From Rhizobium leguminosarum (GTDB lineage Bacteria > Pseudomonadota > Alphaproteobacteria > Rhizobiales > Rhizobiaceae), in the NCBI RefSeq assembly GCF_004123835.1, contig NZ_MZMU01000019.1, forward strand, positions 305,633-369,632: a DNA stretch of 64,000 nucleotides. Direction: 5' to 3'. This document shows, piece after piece, positions 39,325 through 48,214 of the stretch. Positions within the stretch are counted from its first letter, which is position 1, and every line of letters starts with the position of its first letter. Under the pieces are notes generated by a model. The model ran no database searches, had not been told where the DNA came from, and worked only from the letters and a program-made list of their open reading frames with translations. A program made the position numbers and the translations under genes.

Positions 39325-41064
39325 ATGAAAAAGAAAGCGGAATGGCCGCGCAAGCTGAGGTCGCAGGAATGGTACGGCGGTACGAGCCGCGACGTGATCT
39401 ATCACCGCGGCTGGCTTAAGAACCAGGGTTATCCGCACGACTTGTTCGACGGCCGGCCGGTGATCGGCATCCTCAACACCTGGTCGGATATGACCCCGTG
39501 CAACGGTCATCTCAGAGAGCTGGCCGAGAAGGTGAAGGCGGGCGTATGGGAGGCCGGCGGCTTCCCGCTTGAGGTGCCGGTGTTCTCGGCATCCGAAAAC
39601 ACCTTCCGCCCGACCGCGATGATGTACCGCAATCTTGCCGCGCTGGCGGTGGAAGAGGCGATCCGCGGCCAGCCGATGGATGGCTGCGTACTGCTGGTGG
39701 GCTGCGACAAGACCACGCCGTCGCTGATCATGGGGGCGGCTTCCTGCGACCTGCCCTCGATCGTCGTCACTGGCGGGCCGATGCTGAACGGCTATTTCCG
39801 CGGTGAACGGGTCGGCTCGGGCACGCATCTGTGGAAGTTTTCCGAAATGGTGAAGGCCGGCGAGATGACGCAGGCCGAATTCCTCGAGGCTGAGGCCTCG
39901 ATGAGCCGTTCGTCGGGCACCTGCAACACCATGGGCACCGCCTCCACCATGGCTTCCATGGCCGAGGCGCTCGGCATGGCGCTCTCCGGCAATGCTGCGA
40001 TCCCGGGCGTCGATTCCCGCCGCAAGGTCATGGCGCAGCTTACCGGCCGGCGTATCGTGCAGATGGTCAAGGACGACCTGAAGCCCTCCGAGATCATGAC
40101 GAAGCAAGCCTTCGAGAATGCCATCCGCACCAACGCGGCCATCGGTGGGTCGACCAATGCCGTCATCCACCTGCTCGCCATCGCCGGCCGTGTCGGCATT
40201 GATCTTTCGCTTGATGACTGGGACCGCTGCGGCCGTGATGTCCCGACCATCGTCAACCTGATGCCGTCGGGCAAGTATCTGATGGAGGAGTTCTTCTATG
40301 CCGGCGGCTTGCCGGTGGTGCTGAAGCGCCTCGGCGAAGCGGGCCTCCTGCATAAGGATGCGCTGACGGTATCCGGCGAAACCGTCTGGGACGAGGTCAA
40401 GGACGTCGTCAACTGGAACGAAGACGTTATCCTGCCGGCCGAAAAGGCGCTGACAGCTTCGGGCGGCATCGTCGTGCTGCGCGGCAATCTGGCGCCGAAG
40501 GGCGCGGTGTTGAAGCCTTCGGCGGCTTCGCCGCACCTGCTGGTGCACCGGGGCAGGGCGGTGGTGTTCGAGGACATCGACGACTACAAGGCGAAGATCA
40601 ACGACGACAACCTCGACATCGACGAAACCTGCGTCATGGTCATGAAGAATTGTGGGCCGAAGGGCTATCCCGGCATGGCCGAAGTCGGCAATATGGGGTT
40701 GCCGCCCAAGGTGCTGAAGAAGGGCATCCTCGATATGGTGCGCATTTCCGACGCCCGGATGTCCGGAACGGCCTACGGTACCGTCGTGCTGCACACCTCG
40801 CCGGAAGCAGCCGTCGGCGGACCGCTTGCGGTCGTGAAAAACGGCGACATGATCGAGCTGGATGTGCCGAACCGTCGTCTGCATCTCGACATTTCCGAGG
40901 AGGAATTGGCGCGGCGGCTCGCCGAATGGCAGCCGAACCACGATCTGCCCAAATCAGGCTATGCCTTCCTGCATCAGCAGCATGTCGAAGGGGCCGATAC
41001 CGGCGCCGACCTCGATTTCCTCAAGGGATGTCGCGGAAACGCTGTCGGCAAGGACAGCCACTGA
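39325..41064 (+). CDS. L-arabonate dehydratase (IlvD/EDD family)
   Basis: A 579-residue enzyme of the IlvD/EDD family. Iron-sulfur ligands Cys59, Cys127 and Cys200 and the carbamylated Lys129 fall at the positions described for R. leguminosarum L-arabinonate dehydratase, and the catalytic-serine loop ISDARMSGTAYG is intact. It removes water from L-arabonate to give 2-keto-3-deoxy-L-arabonate. With gguC and the preceding dehydrogenase it supplies three steps from arabonate to alpha-ketoglutarate; arabinose dehydrogenase and lactonase are not in the window. The next structure is a strong terminator. Confidence 0.9.
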   Translation: MKKKAEWPRKLRSQEWYGGTSRDVIYHRGWLKNQGYPHDLFDGRPVIGILNTWSDMTPCNGHLRELAEKVKAGVWEAGGFPLEVPVFSASENTFRPTAMMYRNLAALAVEEAIRGQPMDGCVLLVGCDKTTPSLIMGAASCDLPSIVVTGGPMLNGYFRGERVGSGTHLWKFSEMVKAGEMTQAEFLEAEASMSRSSGTCNTMGTASTMASMAEALGMALSGNAAIPGVDSRRKVMAQLTGRRIVQMVKDDLKPSEIMTKQAFENAIRTNAAIGGSTNAVIHLLAIAGRVGIDLSLDDWDRCGRDVPTIVNLMPSGKYLMEEFFYAGGLPVVLKRLGEAGLLHKDALTVSGETVWDEVKDVVNWNEDVILPAEKALTASGGIVVLRGNLAPKGAVLKPSAASPHLLVHRGRAVVFEDIDDYKAKINDDNLDIDETCVMVMKNCGPKGYPGMAEVGNMGLPPKVLKKGILDMVRISDARMSGTAYGTVVLHTSPEAAVGGPLAVVKNGDMIELDVPNRRLHLDISEEELARRLAEWQPNHDLPKSGYAFLHQQHVEGADTGADLDFLKGCRGNAVGKDSH

Positions 41065-41093
41065 CAGGATAAATCCAGGATTGGAAATCGATG

Positions 41094-41119
41094 AAAGGCG
41101 GGGCATTACCCCGCCTTTT
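41094..41119 (+). terminator. Rho-independent terminator of chvE-ggu-arabinose operon
   Basis: AAAGGCGGGG and CCCCGCCTTT form a perfect 10-bp stem with a CATTA loop, followed by TTTTC. It lies 30 bp after the dehydratase stop. Confidence 0.9.
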
Positions 41120-41155
41120 CTTTGCACTTGTTCAATGAAGAAATGGCATTATGTT

Positions 41156-41171
41156 CTGTACAAATGTACAG
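41156..41171. promoter_or_regulatory. Palindromic operator of the toxin-antitoxin pair
   Basis: CTGTACAAATGTACAG is a perfect inverted repeat with a four-base centre, twelve bases upstream of the antitoxin ATG and touching its AGGAG site. Binding of the antitoxin complex here would block both transcription and ribosome access. Confidence 0.7.
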
Positions 41172-41182
41172 GAGATATGGTC

Positions 41183-41425
41183 ATGTCTAAGACCGTTGGT
41201 GCAGCCAAGTTCAAGGCGAAATGTCTGAACCTTATCGATCAGATGGCGAAAGACCACGAATCTATCGTCATCACCAAGCGCGGCAGGCCAGTTGCCGTGC
41301 TTTCGCCGGCACCTGACCCCAGCGGACGCAGGAGTATCATCGGCGCGATGAAGGGCAGCGTATTGCGCTATGACGATCCGCTGTCTCCGGCAGTTGAACC
41401 CGAGGATTGGGACGCCGTTCGTTGA
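41183..41425 (+). CDS. Phd/YefM-type antitoxin
   Basis: An 80-residue protein. ATG 41183 lies eight bases after AGGAG (a closer ATG at 41177 is too near). It has the Phd/YefM fold: VGAAKFKAKCLNLIDQMAKD, then SIVITKRGRPVAVLSP, ending in an acidic C-terminal tail that would wrap the toxin. Its stop overlaps the toxin start as TTGA. It neutralises the PIN toxin and should autoregulate through the palindrome upstream. Confidence 0.88.
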   Translation: MSKTVGAAKFKAKCLNLIDQMAKDHESIVITKRGRPVAVLSPAPDPSGRRSIIGAMKGSVLRYDDPLSPAVEPEDWDAVR

Positions 41426-41832
41426 TCGTCATTGACACGCATATCCTCGTCTGGGCAATGCAGGACGACGCACGCCTCGGTTCACAGGCCCGGCGCACCA
41501 TCGACGAGATGACGGAGAAAAGCCGAATCCTGATTTCGGCGATTACGCCTTGGGAAATCGCGATGCTTGTGCATAAGGGACGCCTGGCGCTCGGCGACGA
41601 TGTCGGGCGATGGATCGACAGCGCGCTGTCTCTGCCCGGAATCCAGCTCGCACCGATTGAGCCCTCGATCGCGATAGATAGTGTTCGGCTACCCGGCCAG
41701 TTTCATGCCGACCCCGCGGACCGCATCATCGCCGCCACAGCCCGTTTTCATCGCGTACCGTTGCTGACGGCCGACCAGGCGATCCTCAGCTATGGCGCGC
41801 GCGGCCACCTCCAGGTTCTTGCAGCGGGATAG
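41422..41832 (+). CDS. VapC-type PIN-domain toxin
   Basis: A 136-residue PIN-domain protein from TTG 41422 (a TTG at 41407 is an alternative). The four acidic positions are visible: IDTHILVWAM (Asp), SAITPWEIAML (Glu), FHADPADRIIAATA (two Asp), then LLTADQAIL. PIN toxins cleave RNA with a metal ion. The gene overlaps the antitoxin stop by four bases, so the pair is translated together. It is a stand-alone module between the arabinose operon and the transglutaminase cluster. Confidence 0.88.
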   Translation: MIVIDTHILVWAMQDDARLGSQARRTIDEMTEKSRILISAITPWEIAMLVHKGRLALGDDVGRWIDSALSLPGIQLAPIEPSIAIDSVRLPGQFHADPADRIIAATARFHRVPLLTADQAILSYGARGHLQVLAAG

Positions 41833-41880
41833 GCTTGGCGTGGAGGCGCGCCGCCTGGCTTTCGGGCTGTGCGCTCAGCC

Positions 41881-42699
41881 TCAGCTCTGGCTTTGCATCT
41901 GTCCGCCGTCCTCGACCTTCACGGTGACCGACAGCGTTTCGCCCGGCGTGCCGATGCGCATGCCTGAAATCGGCGCGGCGTCGCGATAGCAGAGGCCGGA
42001 AGCGACTCTGATGTAACGGGCATCCGGGCAGATCTCGTTGGCGGGATCGAAGCCGACCCAGCCGAGGCCGGGAATATGGGCCTCGGCCCATGCATGGGTC
42101 GCGGCCTGTTCGATCTTTTCCTCCATCATCAAATAACCGGAGATATAACGCGCCGGCACCTGCAGGGCACGGGCAGCGGCAATGAAGATGTGCGCATGGT
42201 CCTGGCAGACGCCGCTCTTCCTCTCCAGCGCCTGTTCGGCCGTCGTCTCGGTGTTGCTGGTGCCGGGCTTATAATCGACCGTCTCGTGGATCGCCGCCAT
42301 CAGCGCATGCATGCGGGAAAGCTCGTTGTCGCCGCTGACGCCCTTGATCAGTTCCTTCACCAGCCTGCCGCCCTTGGTCAGCGGCGTGTCGCGCAGGAAG
42401 AGCCAAAGCGGGCAGAAGCCGGTATGCGGGCCGGTGACGCCGTTGTTGTCCTCCGTCTCGACTTCGCCTTCGGCCAGGATGCGCGTTACGTCCTGCTCGC
42501 CTTCCAGCGAGACGAGGTTGACGTGATTGCCGTACTGGTCGTCATATTCTACTTCCGGCGTGGCACCCTCGACGTTCAGGGCCCAGCCGAGCACTTTCTG
42601 TGCCGATGTCGTCGGTGGCGTCAATCGCAGCCGTTGCAGCGAGAATTGCGCCGGTTCGTCGTAGCGGTATTCGGTGAGGTGGCTGATCTTCAGTCTCAT
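41881..42699 (-). CDS. Transglutaminase-like protein
   Basis: A 272-residue cytoplasmic protein with an N-terminal beta-rich domain (residues 1-120, beginning MRLKISHLTEYRYDEPAQFSLQRLRL) and a transglutaminase-like core. The catalytic triad is intact: GVCQDHAHIFIAAARALQVPAR (Cys), THAWAEAHIP (His) and GWVGFDPANE (Asp). It is the last of three adjacent minus-strand genes, after alpha-E and ATP-grasp proteins. This trio is conserved in many bacteria and is thought to make or process a peptide-like product; the substrate is unknown. Confidence 0.9.
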   Translation of the reverse strand: MRLKISHLTEYRYDEPAQFSLQRLRLTPPTTSAQKVLGWALNVEGATPEVEYDDQYGNHVNLVSLEGEQDVTRILAEGEVETEDNNGVTGPHTGFCPLWLFLRDTPLTKGGRLVKELIKGVSGDNELSRMHALMAAIHETVDYKPGTSNTETTAEQALERKSGVCQDHAHIFIAAARALQVPARYISGYLMMEEKIEQAATHAWAEAHIPGLGWVGFDPANEICPDARYIRVASGLCYRDAAPISGMRIGTPGETLSVTVKVEDGGQMQSQS

Positions 42700-42711
42700 A
42701 TTGTTATCCGC

Positions 42712-43653
42712 TTATACATAGAACCGGTAGCCGTCGGAAATTTCCGCGCCGAGCTTGTTGTTGCGCGAGACGAAATCCTCCAGGAACTCGTGCAGGCCCT
42801 GATCCATGATATCCCGGATCGCCCTCGTCTGCAGCGTGGTGCGGATTGAATCCGCGGTATCGTGGGCAGGGAGCCGTTCCTCGTAATCCTGGGCCAGATA
42901 GCCGAGATTGCTGACGATCTTCTCGTAGCAATAGGCAAGCGAGCGCGGCATCTGAACATTGAGGGTCAGGAAGTCGGCGATGTTCATCGCCCGGTATTCG
43001 CCGTCATAGGCCCAGCTATAGGCGCGGTGCGCCGAGACCGAGCGCAGGATCGATTCCCACTGCACGTTGTCGAGGGAGGAGCCGACGGCCGAGACCGAGG
43101 GCAGCAGCACGTAATATTTCACGTCGAGGATGCGGCTGGTATTGTCGGCCCGCTCGATGAAGGTGCCGATGCGGGCAAAATTATAGAGCTCGTTCCGCAG
43201 TGTCGAACCATGGAAGGCGCCGCGGATGAGGCCGGCGCGGCGCTTGATGACATCGATCACCTCTGGCATTTCGGCCGCCTTGACGCGTTTTTCGAGCAGG
43301 GACTTCAAGTCGATCCAGCATTCGTTGGTGGCTTCCCAGGTCTCACGCGTCAGCGCCGTGCGCACCATGCGGGCATTGTTGCGGCCGGAATCGATGCAAG
43401 ACATGACGCTCGACGGATTGGTGCGATCGCGCAGGAGATAGTCGATCGCGTCGGCATTGGTCAGCTTGTTGTGGCCTTCGTCATAAGCCTCGCGCACGCC
43501 CGCACTTTGTAGAACGCCATCCCAATTGTCATCGCCGGTGCTGCTGCGGGTCAGCGACATGCGCAACCCCGCATCGATCAGGCGGGCTATATTTTCGGCG
43601 CGCTCGATGTAACGAAACATCCAGTAGAGGCCGTTTGCTGTTCTTCCGAGCAT
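42712..43653 (-). CDS. Alpha-E domain protein
   Basis: A 313-residue all-helical protein (MLGRTANGLYWMFRYIERAENIARLIDAG) typical of the bacterial alpha-E domain family. It overlaps the ATP-grasp gene by ATGA at 43653 and ends 12 bp before the transglutaminase start. Conserved features include RIGTFIERADNTSRILDVKYYVLLP and YSWAYDGEYRAMNIADFLTLN. Alpha-E proteins always accompany the permuted ATP-grasp and transglutaminase, so they probably form the scaffold or regulatory part of that pathway. No catalytic motif is assigned. Confidence 0.9.
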   Translation of the reverse strand: MLGRTANGLYWMFRYIERAENIARLIDAGLRMSLTRSSTGDDNWDGVLQSAGVREAYDEGHNKLTNADAIDYLLRDRTNPSSVMSCIDSGRNNARMVRTALTRETWEATNECWIDLKSLLEKRVKAAEMPEVIDVIKRRAGLIRGAFHGSTLRNELYNFARIGTFIERADNTSRILDVKYYVLLPSVSAVGSSLDNVQWESILRSVSAHRAYSWAYDGEYRAMNIADFLTLNVQMPRSLAYCYEKIVSNLGYLAQDYEERLPAHDTADSIRTTLQTRAIRDIMDQGLHEFLEDFVSRNNKLGAEISDGYRFYV

Positions 43654-45062
43654 CAGTCCTCCAATACCCAAGTGTCTTTGGTGCCGCCGCCCTGGCTGGA
43701 ATTGACCACCAGCGAGCCTTGCTTCAGCGCCACGCGGGTGAGCCCGCCCGGAATGATCTGTACCTTGTCGGATACAAGCACATAGGGGCGAAGGTCGACA
43801 TGGCGCGGCGCGATGCCCTTGTTGACGAGGATCGGCACGGTGGAGAGCGACAGCGTCGGCTGGGCGATGTAGTTGTTCGGCTTGGCCTTCAGCTTCTCGG
43901 CGAAATCGGCACGCTCCTTCTTCGACGCCGTCGGGCCGACCAGCATGCCGTAGCCGCCGGAGCCGTGCACCTCCTTGACCACTAGCTCTTCCAGGTGTTC
44001 CAGCACATATTTCAGGCTGTCGGCTTCCGAACAGCGCCAGGTCGGCACGTTTTCGAGCAGCGCCTTGCGGCCGGTATAGAATTCGACGATCTCGGGCATA
44101 TAGGAGTAGATCGCCTTGTCGTCGCAAATGCCGGTGCCCGGCGCATTGGCGATGGTGATGTTGCCGGAGCGGTAGACATCCATGATGCCGGGAATGCCGA
44201 GCGCGGAATCGGACCGGAAGGTCAGGGGATCGAGGAAGTCGTCGTCGACGCGGCGGTAGAGCACGTCGATCGCTTCGTAACCGCGTGTTGTCCTCATCTT
44301 CACCTTGCCGTCGATGACGCGCAGATCCGCGCCCTCGACCAGTTCGACGCCCATCATGTCGGCGAGGAACGAATGCTCGTAATAGGCGGAATTGTAGATG
44401 CCCGGCGTCAGCACGGCGACGCGCGGCTTGCCCTTGCAGCCGGGAGGGGCGAGCGAGGCGAGGCTCTGACGCAGCAGATAGGGATAATCCTCGACACGCT
44501 GCACCTTGTTCTCATGAAAGAGTTCAGGGAACATCTGCATCATGGTTTCCCGGTTTTCCAGCATATAGCTGACACCGGAGGGCGTGCGGGCATTATCCTC
44601 CAGCACGTAAAACTGGTCCTCTCCGGTGCGCACGATGTCGGTGCCGACGATGTGGGTATAGACGCCGCCGGGCGGCCGGAAGCCGATCATTTCGGGGATG
44701 AAGGTGACGTTGTTTTCGATCAGCTCGCGCGGAACGCGGCCGGCGCGGATGATCTCCTGCTTATGATAGATATCGTCGAGAAAGGCATTGAGCGCGATCA
44801 CTCGCTGCTCGATGCCTTGGGCGAGCTTGCGCCATTCGCGGGCGGAGATGATGCGGGGAATGATGTCGAAGGGGATGAGTTTTTCGGAACTGTCGGCATG
44901 GCCGTAGACCGCGAAGGTGATGCCGGTCTTCCGGAAGATGTTTTCCGCATCGCGGGATTTGGCAATCAGATGCGCCCGGTCTTGGCTGTTGTACCACTCG
45001 AAGTATTTTTCATAAGGCGGGCGAGGGCTTTCGTCCCCGGTAATCATTTCATCAAATGCCAA
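43653..45062 (-). CDS. Circularly permuted ATP-grasp type 2 protein
   Basis: I place the start at TTG 45062 with a GGGGAG site (469 residues); an ATG further upstream would add a basic tail. The family opening FDEMITGDESPRPPYEKYFEWYN is followed by IPRIISAREWRKLAQGIEQRVIALNAFLDDIY and the ATP-grasp core with VLEDNARTPSGVSYMLENR, RVDDDFLDPLTF and VKEVHGSGGYGMLVGPTAS. ATP-grasp enzymes form amide bonds through acyl-phosphates. With the alpha-E and transglutaminase genes it forms a three-gene operon of uncharacterised peptide ligase type. Confidence 0.9.
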   Translation of the reverse strand: MAFDEMITGDESPRPPYEKYFEWYNSQDRAHLIAKSRDAENIFRKTGITFAVYGHADSSEKLIPFDIIPRIISAREWRKLAQGIEQRVIALNAFLDDIYHKQEIIRAGRVPRELIENNVTFIPEMIGFRPPGGVYTHIVGTDIVRTGEDQFYVLEDNARTPSGVSYMLENRETMMQMFPELFHENKVQRVEDYPYLLRQSLASLAPPGCKGKPRVAVLTPGIYNSAYYEHSFLADMMGVELVEGADLRVIDGKVKMRTTRGYEAIDVLYRRVDDDFLDPLTFRSDSALGIPGIMDVYRSGNITIANAPGTGICDDKAIYSYMPEIVEFYTGRKALLENVPTWRCSEADSLKYVLEHLEELVVKEVHGSGGYGMLVGPTASKKERADFAEKLKAKPNNYIAQPTLSLSTVPILVNKGIAPRHVDLRPYVLVSDKVQIIPGGLTRVALKQGSLVVNSSQGGGTKDTWVLED

Positions 45063-45293
45063 AGGCTCGGCTCCCCTTTTTTGTTCATTTGAATACAACG
45101 CAAATGGCAATGCAAGAACCATGCGCATTTCGAGGAAAAGATTTTGCGCTGCGGGAAACGGGTGAAAATCTGGGCATTTAAAGTGATGCGGTGCGGCATG
45201 GCGGATAGTGGATCTCGATGCTTGCGCAAAATCTGAGCATGTGATTGTTTTTCGTTCAGCAGATATGAAGGGAGCTCAGCCTCACCACACGGT

Positions 45294-45326
45294 CCGTCAT
45301 CCCTGTGACGAGCGCAGGGATGACGG
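45294..45326. repeat. Short palindromic repeat in 480-bp gap
   Basis: CCGTCATCCCTG and CAGGGATGACGG form a perfect 12-bp inverted repeat with a nine-base loop. Similar CGTCATCCCTG units are typical small intergenic palindromes of rhizobia. The rest of the gap between 45063 and 45538 holds only the divergent promoters; nothing else was found. Confidence 0.65.
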
Positions 45327-45538
45327 AGAGCGGGAAGATCGCCGGCGATTCTTCGTTGCGGTGGCATAATGTCGATCTGCCGACGGCCCGTTCGTCATGT
45401 TGAAAGTATCATCCCTCCGGCCAATCCACTCACCCCAGCCATCAGCGAAATTTCAGATAAGCATCAACGCTTCGCCTTTGACGACGGCGGCCGGGTGAGG
45501 CTATCAGCACGGCAACCTCTTCTCTCCCGAGCCGCTCC

Positions 45539-46438
45539 ATGTCCCTCGATCGCCTTGCCCCCGCCGTCTTCGTCCTGCTCTGGTCCACGGGCTGGGTGGT
45601 GGCGAAATACGCCTCGCTGCATTCCGAGCCCTTCACCTTTCTTTCGATACGCTATGCGCTGTCGGCGGCGGCATTCCTGGCGCTCTGCCTTGTGGTGCGG
45701 GCGCAATGGCCGAGCCGGGCGACGGCGCTGCGCGCCGTCTATTCCGGCTTCTTCCTGCATGGCTTCTATCTCGCCGGCCTCTGGTGGGCGATCGCCAACG
45801 GCGTGCCGGCCGGCATATCGGGCATCATCGCGGCGCTGCAGCCGCTGCTGACGGCAATGGCCGCTCCCTTCCTCATCGGCGAGCGGCTGCAGCAGGCTCA
45901 GAAGCTCGGCCTTGCCCTTGGCTTCGTCGGCATTGCCATCGCCATTTCGCCGAAGCTGCTCGATCCGGCAACCGCCGATCTCACGCATGCCGCCCTGCCG
46001 CTGGCGATCAACCTCGTCGCCATGGCATCCGTCACCTACGGCACGCTCTATCAGAAGAAACACCTGCAATCCGGCGACCTCAGAACCATTGCGACCCTGC
46101 AATATGTCGGCGCGCTGATCCTCACCCTGCCGCTTTCGCTGGTCTTCGAGCATCAGCATTTCGACGGCGCCGCGCAGGCCTATGGCGCGCTCATCTGGTC
46201 GGTCTTCGGTCTATCGATGGGCGGCGTCGGACTGCTGCTCTATCTGATCCGCCGGGGTCAGGTGTCACGCGCCGCCTCGCTGATCTATCTGATGCCGCCA
46301 GCGGTTGCTCTCGAAGCCTTCATCGCCTTCGGGGAGCCGCTGACCGTGCCGTTGATCGTCGGCACCGTGGTGGTCGTGACAGGCGTCTATCTCACGAACC
46401 GCAGGGCGTCCAGCGAGCATAGGCCTGCGGAGGTTTAG
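45539..46438 (+). CDS. EamA/DMT-family inner-membrane transporter
   Basis: A 299-residue protein with about ten hydrophobic helices in two five-helix halves, the EamA pattern. The first half has LAPAVFVLLWSTGWVVAKYAS and SEPFTFLSIRYALSAAAFLAL, and the second repeats GTLYQKKHL and LSMGGVGLLLYLIRRGQVSRAASLIYLMPPAVALEAFIAFGEPL. Such proteins export amino acids or metabolites. The substrate cannot be read. It converges on the rhlE gene across a shared bidirectional terminator. Confidence 0.88.
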   Translation: MSLDRLAPAVFVLLWSTGWVVAKYASLHSEPFTFLSIRYALSAAAFLALCLVVRAQWPSRATALRAVYSGFFLHGFYLAGLWWAIANGVPAGISGIIAALQPLLTAMAAPFLIGERLQQAQKLGLALGFVGIAIAISPKLLDPATADLTHAALPLAINLVAMASVTYGTLYQKKHLQSGDLRTIATLQYVGALILTLPLSLVFEHQHFDGAAQAYGALIWSVFGLSMGGVGLLLYLIRRGQVSRAASLIYLMPPAVALEAFIAFGEPLTVPLIVGTVVVVTGVYLTNRRASSEHRPAEV

Positions 46439-46486
46439 AGCGCCGTGCGTCCTTTCGGACGCCCAAAGCACGATGCGCTAGATAAC

Positions 46487-46514
46487 AAAAAGGCCGGAGA
46501 TCCCCGGCCTTTTT
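46487..46514. terminator. Bidirectional terminator between EamA and rhlE
   Basis: AAAAAGGCCGG and CCGGCCTTTTT form an 11-bp stem with AGATCC loop, giving T-runs on both strands. A second small hairpin GCGTCC/GGACGC with TTTC loop precedes it at 46447-46462. Confidence 0.85.
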
Positions 46515-46534
46515 GCTTTTCAATCTTTCAACGA

Positions 46535-48214
46535 TCAGGCGCGTTCGCGGCGCTGGCCTCCGCCGTTGCGGGAGCCACCGCGGTGGTTGCCGCCGTTGCC
46601 GTCGCGGCGTGGTTCGCCGGCCTGGGCCTGCTGCGGGCCGCGGTCCTCGCCGTGCTTGCGGGCCGGGCGGCCGTGGGCATGGCGGCTGTTGCCGCGGTGA
46701 TGACCGCTCGGCTCACCATTGGCATGGGCGCCGTGATGGGCCGGACGCTGCGGCTTTGCAGAGGCGCGGAAATCGGAGGTCGAGGCCAGATCGTTGTCGG
46801 GGCCGAGATCCGGGGTCGTTTCACCGCGGCGCTGACCGCGGAAATCCTCGTTGCGGCTGGTCGGGCGCTCCGGACGCGGACGACGCTCCTCGCCGCCGGC
46901 GCGGACTTCGCTGCCTTCACCTTCGCGGCGCGGGCGGCGTTCCTGGCGGCCGCCGCGATGCTCGGAGCGATTCTGGTCGCCACGGCCTTCGCCACGACCC
47001 TGACCTTCGCGACCCTGGCCGCCATTGCGATTGCGGTTGTTGCCGTTGCCGTTGGCGCGACGGGGGCCGCCGCTGATGTTTGCCGGCGCTTCGCCGCTTG
47101 CGACAGTGATGTCGATGCCCATCAGGCGCTCGATATCACGCAGCAGTTTGGCTTCGTCGGGGGCGCAGAAAGCGATGGCGATGCCGTCGCGGCCGGCACG
47201 CGCCGTACGGCCGATGCGATGCACATAGGCGTCAGGCACTTCAGGCAGGTCGTAGTTGTAGACGTGGCTGACAGCCGGGATATCGATGCCGCGGGCGGCG
47301 ACGTCGGTGGCAATCAGCGTCTTGATGCTGCCGTCGCGGAAGGCCTTCAGCGCCCGCTCGCGCTGGCCCTGGCTCTTGTTGCCGTGGATCGAGGCGACGG
47401 AATAGCCGATGTTTTCGAGATGCTTCATCAGCTTCTCGGCACCATGCTTGGTGCGCAGGAAGACCATGGCGCGGCCGTCAGGGTTTTCGGTCAGCGACTT
47501 GCGGAGCAGTTCCGTCTTGTCGTTCTTGCCGCCGACGAAATGGACGTACTGTTCGACCTTGTCGGCAGCCTTGCCCGGGGGCGTGACTTCGACCTTGACG
47601 GGATCGACGAGATATTCGCCGGCGAGATCGGCGATTGCCTTCGGCATGGTCGCCGAAAAGAGCATGGTCTGGCGCTTTTTCGGCACCATCTTGGCGATCT
47701 TGCGCAGATCGTGGACGAAGCCGAGGTCGAGCATCTGGTCGGCTTCGTCGAGCACGAGATAGCGAACCGCAGTCAGCGTGATCGCGCGGCGATTGATGAG
47801 ATCGAGCAGGCGGCCGGGCGTGGCGACGAGAATGTCGGTGCCTTTTTCAAGCTGAAGCTGCTGCTTGTTGATCGAGACGCCGCCGACGACGACATTGATG
47901 CGCAGTGTCGATTTGCGGATGAACTTCTTCAGGCTCTCGGCGATCTGGTTTACCAGTTCGCGTGTCGGTGCGAGGATCAGCGTCCGCGTCGTGCGGTTGT
48001 CGGGGCGCCGTTCGTCGGCGAGCAGCTTTTCGATCAGCGGCAGGCCGAAAGCGGCGGTCTTGCCGGTGCCGGTCTGGGCAAGGCCGATCAGGTCGCGGCC
48101 TTCGAGGAGGAGGGGAATGGCATGTTCCTGGATGGGCGTCGGCGTTTCGATGCCGAGCTGGAACAAAGTAGCGACGATCGGCTTGGAGACACCAAGCGAT
48201 TCAAAATTAGTCAA
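46535..48214 (-). CDS. rhlE: DEAD-box RNA helicase, RhlE-type
   Basis: I use TTG 48214 (GAAAGG site at the right distance), giving 559 residues. All core motifs are present: ETPTPIQEHAIP (Q motif), AQTGTGKTAAF (Walker A), PTRELVNQIAESL, LVLDEADQMLDLGF (DEAD), LFSATMP, FLRTKHGAEKL, LIATDVAARGIDIP and YVHRIGRTARAGRDG. The C-terminal 200 residues are a disordered tail rich in Arg, Gly, Asn and Glu that should bind RNA. It probably helps unwind structured mRNA or mature ribosomes, particularly in the cold. Confidence 0.93.
   Translation of the reverse strand: MTNFESLGVSKPIVATLFQLGIETPTPIQEHAIPLLLEGRDLIGLAQTGTGKTAAFGLPLIEKLLADERRPDNRTTRTLILAPTRELVNQIAESLKKFIRKSTLRINVVVGGVSINKQQLQLEKGTDILVATPGRLLDLINRRAITLTAVRYLVLDEADQMLDLGFVHDLRKIAKMVPKKRQTMLFSATMPKAIADLAGEYLVDPVKVEVTPPGKAADKVEQYVHFVGGKNDKTELLRKSLTENPDGRAMVFLRTKHGAEKLMKHLENIGYSVASIHGNKSQGQRERALKAFRDGSIKTLIATDVAARGIDIPAVSHVYNYDLPEVPDAYVHRIGRTARAGRDGIAIAFCAPDEAKLLRDIERLMGIDITVASGEAPANISGGPRRANGNGNNRNRNGGQGREGQGRGEGRGDQNRSEHRGGRQERRPRREGEGSEVRAGGEERRPRPERPTSRNEDFRGQRRGETTPDLGPDNDLASTSDFRASAKPQRPAHHGAHANGEPSGHHRGNSRHAHGRPARKHGEDRGPQQAQAGEPRRDGNGGNHRGGSRNGGGQRRERA

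Noticed and set aside
39238..40941. A 567-codon minus-strand frame over the arabonate dehydratase
   Set aside because: Antisense shadow of a gene with all catalytic residues intact; no motif of its own.
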